This document shows, in pieces, positions 24,093 to 35,024 of a stretch of DNA of 64,000 bases (position 1 is the stretch's first letter; every line of letters starts with the position of its first letter). Made by a program: the position numbers and the translations under genes. The stretch spans positions 1,028,855-1,092,854 of the forward strand of contig NMRA01000011.1 of the NCBI GenBank assembly GCA_002633005.1, given 5' to 3'. This stretch comes from Phoronis australis. Its lineage: Eukaryota; Phoronida; Phoronidae. The notes below the pieces were generated by a model that worked only from the letters and a program-made list of their open reading frames with translations, had not been told where the DNA came from and did not search any database.

Positions 24093-24253
24093 TACCGTAA
24101 ACATTCGGGTTAATGCCCTGGGCGGTTAAATTGGCAAACCCAAAAAATCGGGGGTGGGCGGTTAACCAGACATGGGCGCTTAAACGTGAAACTTCAAAAA
24201 ATCCAGCGTGGGCGGTTAACCGAGCATGGGCGTTAACCCGAACGTTTACGGTA
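24093..24253. mobile_element. 161-bp palindromic MITE with TA ends
   Basis: The left end TACCGTAAACATTCGGGTTA and the right end (reverse complement TACCGTAAACGTTCGGGTTA) form 26-bp terminal inverted repeats with two mismatches. Both termini are TA, fitting a Tc1/mariner-type target-site duplication. The interior is composed of GGGCGGTTAAC-type words. It is non-coding and non-autonomous. Confidence 0.85.
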
Positions 24254-26220
24254 GTCACATTGTTGACTGTATGAACTTGAAGAATAATGCATGTTGACAA
24301 GTCTCATCAGTACTTTGCATCACGAACACTAGGGCAAACATTATTTGTGAGAAATCAACTTGTAATTGACAGTAGAATTATTATGGTGAGGGGACCAGTC
24401 TGTATTCCTGTTGGGAGGGCCAGCTTTCTATGTCCCATCAGCCAGAATGGATTGGAGCCATCTGGTTTCTGTTCAGTTACTATACTCCATTAGTCAACAC
24501 GATCCACTGAAGCCAACATTAGCACTTCCTGTTCAAAGGAACATTACAACTGAAGTCATAATTTTCCATGAAATGCAGACTCCTACACTCGAGCCATCCT
24601 ACAAGTAAACATATCATACAAAATCTCAACTTAAATGATGGCAAAAACGCATTCGCACCAGCATGAACCCCTGGCAGACCTCTTGTTTTTTGCGTACGAA
24701 CACTTTTGTATATGTGTGCATGGTTCTTTGTGGTTCACATAAATGCTAAAATGATTTAGGATTCCGGAATAGAATTGGCTGGTACCTTTGCAGTTGCTGA
24801 ACAAGCCACAATTAATGAAAAGGCATACACGCATGGTAATTCTGTTTACATACATATGTATATTTCAGTTATATTCAAACATAACATACAACTTGACTGT
24901 AGCCTAATGATATGTCCAGGTATGTCCAACACAGTGATCATCACAAAAGTTTAACTATACTAACTTTAACGGTGATTGTAGAACATGGCTGTTTTAAACC
25001 AGAACAAATTCAGCATGTCATAACACTATACAAATATATTTTTAGAAAGACAGTATAATACTTTACAGAAAAATGTCAAAAATATTGACATTTGAGAAAG
25101 TGTTAGTAATGGGCAACAAGTACTATAGAAATTAGTTTCTAATTTAGCTAATCCACAGAATTCCAAATTCCACCTAAATTAGTTACATAAAATGAAACAA
25201 CCACTAAAATTTGACAATTGAGAGCCTTTAAGTACTGGCAATAGATGGCACCACTTTAGAACTACATAGGGTGACTGGAAGAGGACGTAAACACAACTGA
25301 TGTAGGGCAAGGGAGAGTTGCTATGCACAAACCCTGTGAGAAAAACGGTTCATACCAAAGTCAACTCCATGTCCACCAGTAAGACTAGGGTCTCGGGGAC
25401 AGATCCAGGATATTTTATAGAGGGATCCAAGTCAACAATTTGAAAATTCTAGATTTGATATCACTAAAATAAAGTGAAAATGGGGGGTCCGGACCCCTTT
25501 GACCCCCTCCACATCTAAGGGTTAGCTCTCTTTTTATGTCAGTGTTGATGCCAGGTCAACTTTGCCACAGCTGAGCTGGGTTGCATGGAATTGAAAATAT
25601 ATCCACTGGATAAGATATATTCTTCAGCAATGGCTGTGTGACAACGACATACCCCAACTGAGCTTTCACATGTCATGAATTTTGCAATTCCTGTCTGATG
25701 GTAGAGCACTAAATATTCCAGTGGACTCCTTTCGCTAGTACATATTAGCAGTATGCGAACAAAAAATACTTCTCAATTATGAATGATCATTGATTTATAC
25801 ACAGCATGACCAATTCTACTAAAACGGTAGTCTATGCAATGACATCAATGACCTGAATGAAATCTCGCACAGATTTCCCATCTGTTTACCACGAGCAGAC
25901 AAGGTGTGCCTAGTTGATTGTTATTCTGGCTGCGGAATAATCAGGAAGATGGAGCAGCAGGTGTAGAGAACACATGCACGTAACCACGGTAATTCTACTT
26001 TTAAATATGTTCCATTGCACCCAGCTGCGCCAGAAAACATTTTGCACACTGACAGAGCCAATCTCTAAGAACATTCAACCATGTTAACTATACATTGCTT
26101 CTAATTGTTAACAATGAACTACCAAAATGTGCAAGACATATCCACAAAATACACGCCTACCTTGTATTCCACTGGAGTCAACATTCATTGTAGCAGTATT
26201 TACAACAATTGCAAAGTATT
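24254..26220. other. Gene-free stretch downstream of the claudin-like gene
   Basis: No coding exon recognised. Near 25390-25510 a segment with GGGGACAGATCCAGGAT and a GGGGGGTCCGGACCCC palindrome resembles a widespread invertebrate miniature repeat. The GGCGGATCCAGAATT phrases near 44907 and 45920 look like relatives. Confidence 0.45.
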
Positions 26221-26221
26221 T

Positions 26222-26227
26222 TTTATT
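26222..26227 (-). promoter_or_regulatory. Possible polyadenylation signal of the claudin-like gene
   Basis: AATAAA on the minus strand, about 250 bp after the TAG stop at 26478. It is the nearest canonical signal noticed; use is inferred. Confidence 0.4.
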
Positions 26228-26477
26228 GATAACCTGTATCAAAATTGTCTTGCAATAAACTAGCTTAAGATTGACTTTACATAAAATATTGTTTTCCTCC
26301 TACATTTTCACAAATTCAAAAAATATTACTTGCATTATCTTACGTCAGACTTCACCCACAGCCATGGGACTAACGAAAGCATTTTCTTAAAAAATGTCGA
26401 CCATTTTCAGCCAATTTATCTAATACCAGTCTCAGAAACATACATGAACTATTGAGTCCATAGATACCTGTGGCATA

Positions 26478-29400
26478 CTAATACCTTTGCCACCCCCAGT
26501 CAAAATCTCCATACGATCTTGGATCTGCATCGTAGGCAGGCCCAACGTAATAAGCCTGAGGTGGGTACGCTCCACTGACAACGGGCTGAGTGTAGTAATC
26601 CAAACCTGGCTTCTCGACATATTCATAAGCACGGTTGCGCATGCTGGGGTTGTCACGCATGCTGTAAGACTCCAACACAGACTTCTCATCTTTACTGCGC
26701 ATACTCATCAACCAAGCTGTAACCAGGAAAATGGCTGCTGCTACTGCAGAGCAGACGACTCCGACCCAACCCATGATGTAGGAGTAATCGTAAATGCGGC
26801 GCGAAGATTTCGCGAGAGCCTTAAAAAGAAAAAGTGACTCGAATCATACGTTGCCATTTCAATCATTGTAGCAAGAACATTTTAAAATGGAACAATAATA
26901 TTTTAAACTACCTAGAATAATCTACAAGTGATCTGGTTGGGCAAGACGGTGGGTGTTTCAATTAGCTCACATTCATGATAGTGTACACTGTAGTCTATTT
27001 CAGCTAGCCACGCCCTCTGACAGTGCAACTGATGGAGGAGGTAGTTATACTGCGTTCATCTGGCTTAATGACTATGATGCATAAACTGGGGAAACAAAAT
27101 ACTGGCGTTCGGTTAAGCTGTTAAGCCGATTTGGGTGAACATGTCGACCTCGTTTGTAAGACTCGTACAGTAAGGATATTTTCCAGCGTGACTAAAACAA
27201 GGTACTGATCTTTACTCGAAGGTAATCAAGTTCTGTACGTTCTGGGAGCCATAATTTGTGCGAGACGGGGGCACTTACAATGACGAGCAGTTTTAAGAAA
27301 GTCTGGATCTTGTCAAATTTTGGTGAGCTAAAAGCAGAGCACGGGACATTTAAAAGTGAAAATTTGGAATGTTTGCACCTGGGAATTAAGCTCAACATGA
27401 GTGTTAACCCAGTTGAGTGCGGTGTTATGTTTTCGAATTAACATTTACTTACAGAATCCCAATTTGACGGGAAGGAATTTTCGTCCTTGATTTTGTTCTT
27501 CTCCAAGTATTCAGCTCCGTGGAAGACGGCCATGGCAAAGGCAACAAAAAATGCTGTGAAAAAAGAATGTAAATACCTCTAGTCTACCTGACATCACCCG
27601 GATAGAACTAACTCATATTTTTCTTAAAATCATAAGTAGACCAAAAACTTGATCACTGATCAATAGTTTGACAGATAATGCAGATCATTCAGGTAGCAGC
27701 AGCATACCTTAAGTTTGTCAACTCAGTAGCAGATGTATTTGAATGAAACCACTGGTTAGTAGACAAGTTAGTTGGTGTTTCTATGATGCTGACAATGACA
27801 TGCTTATCAAAAGTTTTTTCTTATGCCTGTAGTAAGAATCATAAAAGTTTGTTGTTTGACTATAAAATTGAAAAGTTAATGTTTTGAAAAAAGATCCAGC
27901 AGGCTTCACTGTAAAACCTGTTTTAGTCAAGATACCTTGCAATTGTAGCCGCCAAAGAGCACAGCGTTGATATCTCAGCAGGCCACATTTTGAGTAACCG
28001 TCATTCATAAAGTTTACGGCTGCAGTGCTGTGCAAACGTTTTCAGTACAAATAATACATCTTTATAGCATATATCATGTCAAAGACTCATACAGCGACAT
28101 CTGTGTTTCATGTTTAAAGGTGAAACTGTTTGTTTTTTTCTTTTAAGATGGTGAGTTAGTGTTTCAAATTCAAAATCATCTAATCAGCATGGACAAAATG
28201 GAGTTCACGGATTGTGTCAACTAGAAAGTTATGTTTGTGACTTGAGGTTCACCTAGCGCTGGGTGGACTTAATATTTTAAAAAACTTCTTACCGCCTACA
28301 AATATGACAATGCCGGTGTTTTTAGCATACTGTTCCGACGTTCTCCAGCAAGCAACAGATCCAAGTACACAGCCGATGAGAAGGAATATCATGGACACGA
28401 CGAAGAAAGCCAGAGTGCATCTCATCAAGTCTTCAAAACAGAAAATTAATATCTTACTAAGTGAAATGCAATAGATGTTATGACGAATGCCAAAACAGAA
28501 TGTGGGTGACTTATTGACAGTAAAATTAGCTCGGCATTTGAGTTGTATATAGCCAACTTGATCCACAGTTTTTATACACTACACTCCAAAAGTAATCAGA
28601 CAACGTACAGCTTGCTCATCATTCTAGCTAATCTGATGGTCAATTCCGGCTGCTCTCAACAGTTATGACGGGGAATTTCAGGGGCATTCTGGATGATCAT
28701 TTCCAGAAAGTACTGTATGACCACCTGAACAGAACATGTCTTTCAATTTTCCAAATAATCTTAAAAGTTATGTCCAAGTCCAAATGCTCAATAGGCCCAA
28801 GCTTCCCATTTCAAATTTGTTTTTTTATAGCAAGATGCCAGGTTGTCAAAAGCTCAAGCTTTGTATTTTTTCAACATAAGAAGCGATAGTCTTCAGTGCC
28901 CACAATTCCGATACATCCTGCATCATAAGTACTGCACGCACCAGGATTGGAGTGTACACAACTACTGAACTGTGGTCACTCAGAGCTGTTGAGATGTCAA
29001 ATCAGTGTTCTCCAGACAAAGATTCAAACAGGTCGCATTTACATCCACTCTGGAATTTTAGACAGTGAACAATGCGTGCATATCTTAGCGAACACATAAA
29101 AATAATACTTTTCTGTTCAAAATGAAAAATCAATCATGTCACGTGCTATTTGAATAGGTCAGTGGCAAAATCAAACAAGACGTGACAACCTGTTGAAACA
29201 GGTCATTGAGAACACTGGAAATACAGCAAAAATTCTCCACTGTGGGACAGTTTACAAAATTTGGGACCCTGAAACTCAACTGAAAGTGGAATTTTCTTGA
29301 TTCTGAAGATTGTGGGATGTACGAGTTCACTATAAGGCACCTGTCGAAGGATGGTAGCTGTGTCTCCGAAAATGAGCACGTGATTGATCTTGCATAGAAA

Positions 29401-32106
29401 ATATTTTCCTTTAGGTACAGGAGTGAAAGGAGTGGACATGATTTTGTTATCTAGTCCAGAGGGTCCTACTAACTATTACTATATAGCAAGCATTACCAGA
29501 CGTAATGAGGGCCCCCATGGAAAGCAGTGTGAACTGATGGGGCTATCTTCATTGTAAATATTATATTAATAAATAAATAAATGTGTAATCTACCACAAAA
29601 ACCTCAGTAAACCCAGAACAAGTGAGTATTATGAAACCGTTTTTAGTTTCTTCTCACATCATGGTAGGAGTGATATCTATTATCAAACTTAGGAGGAGAC
29701 GAGATGATTATTGATCGAGGCAAATAATGAGTTTTGAGCGAGTATTCTCAAACCCAGTAACTGTTACAGACTGATTAAAACTGTTGATTCCAAATTTTTA
29801 CTTTTTTCCTAAATAAAAGAAAGTGGCGATACTTACGAACTCTTATCCAGTAATCATTTGAGTATCCAGCACTCCCTATGCGTTCTGGGATTTCATACTC
29901 TATGGAAAAGCAGCCACCACTGTTATCAATCACAGTCACGCCATCTAGTAGTCTACTTACTGAAAAACAAGCAAGACTCAGTAATAAGAGTTGCTCTCTT
30001 ACCATGAGAACATTGCTTATGCATGCTACATTGACCAATTTGAATGTTTAAAGTTTTTACCAAGATGTATTTGTTGCCTTGAGAACTCACCAATGTAATT
30101 AAAAGTGCACTAAATTTGACAAAAGGAATTTAAATTTTAAACAATACTAAAAGTTCAAACAAGTTTGTATGATAAATGCATAAAAATGTACCACACAAAT
30201 TGCTATGGGTTAGCCCCTATTTCCTGTTGCTTATCCATGACTTGCAGGGTTGCAAAATATATGACAATCGGTAGAAAGCCCAGCACAATTGTTGACCAGA
30301 ATGCTAGAGCTTCCCTGAATGGCAATCTGGGGTTGGTTGAGCTCGCCCTTTGAGAATAGCTTTGACCTTTACAGGCGACTGCTTTACTAGAGAGATTTGG
30401 TTCAGTTGATTTTGTTACTTATAACCCTGTTGTTGGGTTTTGGTGAACTTTAGAATGATGAATTGAACTTCCTCAAAATGTTGGGAATTCTGTATGATAA
30501 ATACAGAATATTAACAATTGGGCTAGGTGTCTACTACTTATTTGACCCAACACCAACATCGTCAACACATGCTAATTGATAAAGCGTATGTTAGTATTAG
30601 AATGACTGGGGTTTTCTTAAAAGCCGATACCTCTCATGTGTTTTTATAAGTTGACATTTATTTTTTTTAAATTAAAATTTTCTATTTGATTACCTGAAGT
30701 CTTCCAAACAGCCTCCTCTAAACTACTTAGACTGTTTTGTTAAATGTTGGAGCTTAGATGATTGTTGTTGGTTAAATTCCCTAAACTTGTAAAAATCATT
30801 GAAATGGCAGGTATATGTCCTAAGTAGTATAACTTACTGTTATTTGTGTAAATATTTTGATGATGAGACTAGAGACCTTCACATGATACAAATCAGCAAT
30901 TGTGTTCCTCAAAACTACTGATGCATAAAGGACCAGAGGCCATCACATACAAATAAGCAATTGTGTTACTCAAAACTAAGTATCTTTTTAACTAAGTTTG
31001 TAACATCTATAGGTGTCACATACACCTTATACCCAGCTCATGTAACTGTAGCAAGGTAACACCAACCGTCACACAAACCTATGAATAACTTTATTACCTA
31101 AGTTGGCAAATGAGAGATTTGTAAACAAATAGAATTTACTCATTGTCGTTCCTCAGTGGAATCTAACTCTACAAATTATGGAAGTAGGCTAATTCAACTG
31201 AAACCTAAAAAAGCACATTGTTTAATTTTGCAATTTCACAAAGCAAAGTGTTATGATTAGTCATGGTGATCTGTTGAACTTTTTCTACAGCTTGTTCACC
31301 CAGTTGCTCCGTCACACTGCAAGGTTGGGCTATGATTAGTCAATCCTTTCGGTTATGTAATAACGGTCCACCCAAGGGCGTGACGCCATTCATGCTCAAC
31401 AGAACCCATACGCTGGTGTTCCACAACATAACTGTCACGAAGTTATTTCAATGATGCTTTCACAACCATTTTCTTCCCCGTATGTAACATATGGTGCGTA
31501 TACATTTACTGCGAAATTAACCCATTTCTATAGCAACGAACACAATGCCAAGAAATATGTCCCGTTTCGTAGAGTAAACTCCTGTCCGTATAGAAATTTA
31601 TTAGAAATTTATTTCAAATAAAGCATTAAGCTAGTCCCTTCGCAAATGTAAATGGCCAAGTAATGAAGCGTATGCTGAGGTCTAGTTCTTCAACTAGTTG
31701 GAGCATCGATCCCGTGGTTGTTGATTTTCTGGCTTCAAGTTGGTCATGATGAAGGCGCCATTTTGAATGATCGAGAGTGGGTAAAGAAATCTGTAAAAAT
31801 GAGCCGTCATATACAATAATTGAACGTATTTCGCCGACACTCGTGTTCTATATTACCAAACCGACATGTCTAAAACTAACCTGTGCTGTTCTGGAGACAT
31901 TCTTTAAAGAGTCCTCGGTGCCTACTGTGATACCAAAACTTTTTCATCGCCGTAGTTTTTTCCTGTTCCGTGGGGAAAGTTTTCGCAATTTCCTTGTCAT
32001 CCACGACAAATTTAATCCAGTTGTCTGTACTGAAAGCTAAAGCGACAAAAAACAAGGAAACCACACAAAATATTGTACCGAACGCAAGTGCCACAGTGGA
32101 ACCCAT
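26478..32106 (-). CDS. Claudin/PMP22-superfamily four-TM protein, 5 exons, complete
   Basis: Exons 31881-32106, 29837-29959, 28293-28430, 27453-27553 and 26478-26819 join in frame with GT-AG sites to encode 309 residues. The first three introns are phase 1 and the last is phase 0. TM1 is residues 2-25, followed by a short loop with STDNW and a GLFKEC motif that matches the W...GL-W-x-C pattern of the first extracellular loop in the PMP22/claudin/CACNG superfamily. TM2 (LMRCTLAFFVVSMIFLLIG) and TM3 (IVIFVGAFFVAFAMAVF) are spread over exons 3 and 4, and TM4 (MGWVGVVCSAVAAAIFLV) is in exon 5. The cytoplasmic tail is rich in Tyr and Pro and ends DWGWQRY. It probably acts at the plasma membrane in adhesion or as an accessory subunit; the exact subfamily is not clear. 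Start chosen as the first ATG before TM1. Confidence 0.8.
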
Positions 32107-33626
32107 GTCTGAGGGCGTACAGCGGAGAGAGGCAACTTCTTCACTTAGGGTGTGCCAAAATCTTCTTTATAGAGCAATGTGTGTTCAAGGTATTTGTCTC
32201 GTCATTTCCACTGGGACGCCCTAACGCGCGACAATAAGCAGAATGTGTACCTTTCTCTTACCAAACAAAAGACGAGTCCATTTTGATACAGGTGGGGGAC
32301 GTGGTTCGTGTAAAACTATTTCCAAACAATTCAAAATTGTCCACATGTGATTATTACAAAAACAAATCTTGTAATAATTGGTACTTATTAAGCTGTTTGC
32401 ACTGCGGACTTGCTTATCTTTGCTTGACAAACAAATGCGAATTGTTTAAAAACAAAATTACCTGTCAAACGGTTACTCGTCTACTGCGTTTTAATGAAAG
32501 TCCCTACAGAGGTCGTGCCCCCCAGGTAGGCTGTTGCGGCTGGTGTCACGTTTCATGCTCAATATTACTCCCGGGAGATTTTTCATTAGGGTTGCCTGTC
32601 AACATAAACACTTGTTTAACGTAATTTTTAAAATGATAAGGCCTGTTTAAGTTAGGCAAGTCATTTTGAAAATTATGATGGGAATGATAATTGGGTTCGG
32701 GGGACTCGATTATATTTTAAAGGGGTGCAATTAAAAAATAGGATACCCAACTATTAAGATATCAAACTTTATTGACTTGTTCGGGTGTTAAGATTTTAAC
32801 TCCGTCAAAATGGATACTTTCCGAAATTAGAAAACCTGTGCAATCATTTGGTTGTTGGCTTTTGAGTCAATCTCCTATTGAGTGGGTCAAATGACCATGT
32901 CTTTTAGCTAACGAGAAAGTTACATCCCTAGCATCGCTTGACATTATAGCTCGAGATCATGAAAACCCTGTTACAGTTTTCTAAATTGTCTCCTCGTTGT
33001 TGTTAATGCAACTGTTGAGTTTCCTATGAAAGTCATGGAAACCATATTTTTGATACCGTGCCATGTAAAAAGTGATAAATTTTGAGATATTCTTTACATC
33101 GTTTTGGAGAACATTGCATGAAGCATATGGAATCTGAATGAGTTTCAATCATGCGTGAATCCGATTGGTCATCTCTGATACGATTCCCTAGAGCGGACCC
33201 GATTGTCGGAGCTTCGATGAAAGAATCCTGCTTCGTAGGATTTTGTTCCACCCTTTTGTAAAATTTAATCCCATAAACCAGCTTCGCAGGTTGCCAAAAA
33301 TGAGCACAACTTTTGGAATTATTTTTTTTAAAATATTGATAACATTTAGAACACCGGTTGATTTTGTAGTCGTAGAAATGAACTTTACGTAGGTTTTCAA
33401 ACTCCCGAAATGAACCCTTTCGTGAGGATTGAAATCAGAAAAGGCTGATTTCCACTGAGAATTTTATCACCTTTTTGTACTGAGGCAAACTGCCTTGAAA
33501 AAAAAAAAACATCTGGAAGACAGAACCCTATCTTATACCGTTTCTTTAGGTGTAGGGCCTACCCCCGCAATCATGAGTTTCAGTGGCAGTAGGCAATCGG
33601 GAACTGCGTATGGCAACAAAACGGGC
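32107..33626. other. Upstream of the claudin-like gene; no other gene seen
   Basis: This should hold the promoter and 5' UTR of the claudin-like gene, but no TATA box or other core element stands out. A 9-A run occurs near 33497. Open frames here have no motif. Confidence 0.5.
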
Positions 33627-33796
33627 CTATCCTGCAGGCATGACTTTTAATATGTTGTCAGACGACTTCCGAAAGTGCGCGTGCACTGTAGGGGTGACCT
33701 CTAGATCTGAGTGTTGAGGTACTGGTGACGAGGGCGGCGGCGCGAAATTGTTAACGACGGGTGAGGGTGGCACCATTATATTGCGTGCATTGGCGG
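33627..33796 (-). CDS. Candidate terminal exon, Pro-rich cytoplasmic-tail-like
   Basis: Minus-strand acceptor CCTCACCTGCAG precedes a frame that enters in mid-codon and encodes a Pro/Ser-rich segment (MVPPSPVVNNFAPPPSSPVP), ending VMPAG and TAG. Its composition resembles a membrane-protein tail. It lies downstream of the four-TM gene exons (38387-40392) on the same strand, but those end in phase 0 while this acceptor needs a phase-1 donor. It can belong to that gene only if an unseen exon of 3n+1 bases lies between. It could also be chance. Confidence 0.25.
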
Positions 33797-34317
33797 CTGC
33801 AGGTGAGGAATAGATATCAAAAATTCCAGATGAAACAGTAATCAATTCAGAATGCCGCATGGTCGATATTACGATTGAAATCGTGCTCGCTAGAGTCATA
33901 GATTGCTAGCGCCGTCGGCTCTTGTCGCAGTCCTAGATGGTGGTGCATTTCGTCCTGTTCAGTTGGTTAACCAGGAAAATAGAATTGTGTCATTTCTTGT
34001 AATCGATCTCTTAAAATATTCTTTTTTTGTGATTGGGTTCCATCTTAGTTTGAGTTATCATGTCAAGTAAAAGACAATATGCACGTGCGCCATTTTCGAA
34101 TTATACGTAGTCGCACTCCTAACGTTGGGTAACGCCAGTAAACTCCGAAGCGTTTTCTTAATGGTTTCTAGACCTTCTCGCGCGATTTCCTAAATATTAA
34201 TAAATTCGTTCTCAACATCTCTGGATTGTCTTAATTTTGCAGTGTGGCTTCAAGCTAATCATCGTTCCTGTCAACGCAGTCTCAATGGTAGACGCAAACT
34301 TGATCCTATTGAAGATA

Positions 34318-34757
34318 CAATATTTTTAACTGACAGGCACATGGCGATGAATTCAATATTTCTGACTGACAGGCACATGGCTATGAATCTAATATTTCTG
34401 ACTGACAGGCACATGGCTATGAATCCAATATTTCTGACTGACAGGCACATGGCTATGAATCCAATATTTCTGACTGACAAGCACATGGCGATGAATCCAA
34501 TATTTCTGACTGATAGGCACATGGCTATGAATCCAATATTACTATCTGACAGGCACATGATGATGAATTCAATATTTCTGACTGACAGACACATGGTGAT
34601 GAATTCAATGTTTCTGACTGACAAGCACATGGCGATGAATTCAATATTTATGACTGACAGGCACATGGCGATGAATCCAATATTTCTAACTAACAGGCAC
34701 ATGGCGATGTATCCAATATTTCAAACTGACAGGCACATGGCAGTGAATTCAAATTTT
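34318..34757. repeat. 36-bp minisatellite, about 12 units, open on both strands
   Basis: Units of 36 bp built on TTTCTGACTGACAGGCACATGG and ATGAATCCAA. The array is open through the plus strand (172 codons from 34242, reading IFLTDRHMAMNP per unit) and the minus strand (143 codons). A multiple-of-3 unit length makes long open frames inevitable, so this is not evidence of coding. Confidence 0.93.
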
Positions 34758-34922
34758 TAAAGCGCCGCCTGTAAGCCAGCCTTCCGCCAAATAAAAAAAA
34801 ATAACTAAGACCACTTATCGAGCTAAGATTGGTCTCAAAATGTTCTTGCCGCAAATGAGAAATGGTTCAAAGCTTGAAAAAAACACACTTAGGCCTAATC
34901 ATTACTACAGACCATGCTCCAC

Positions 34923-35024
34923 GTGTTACCCGCCGTGACAACTGGTAGGACTGGCAGTGTTACCCGCAGTGACAACTTGTAAGGCTGGCAGTGTTACCCG
35001 CCGTGACAACTTATAGGACTAACA
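34923..35024. repeat. 34-bp tandem repeat, 3 units
   Basis: Three units beginning GTGTTACCCGC, with GTGACAACT in the middle, each 34 bp, with a few mismatches and the third unit most diverged. Confidence 0.9.

Noticed and set aside
33627-33899. Whole 90-codon frame as an exon of the four-TM gene
   Set aside because: Only the part after the acceptor at 33797 can be spliced, and its phase does not fit the last known donor, so a direct link was not accepted; kept as a low-confidence candidate.
34242-34760. 172-codon plus-strand frame with regular 12-residue units
   Set aside because: It is the 36-bp minisatellite read in frame; the opposite strand is equally open and no start or splice context supports coding.
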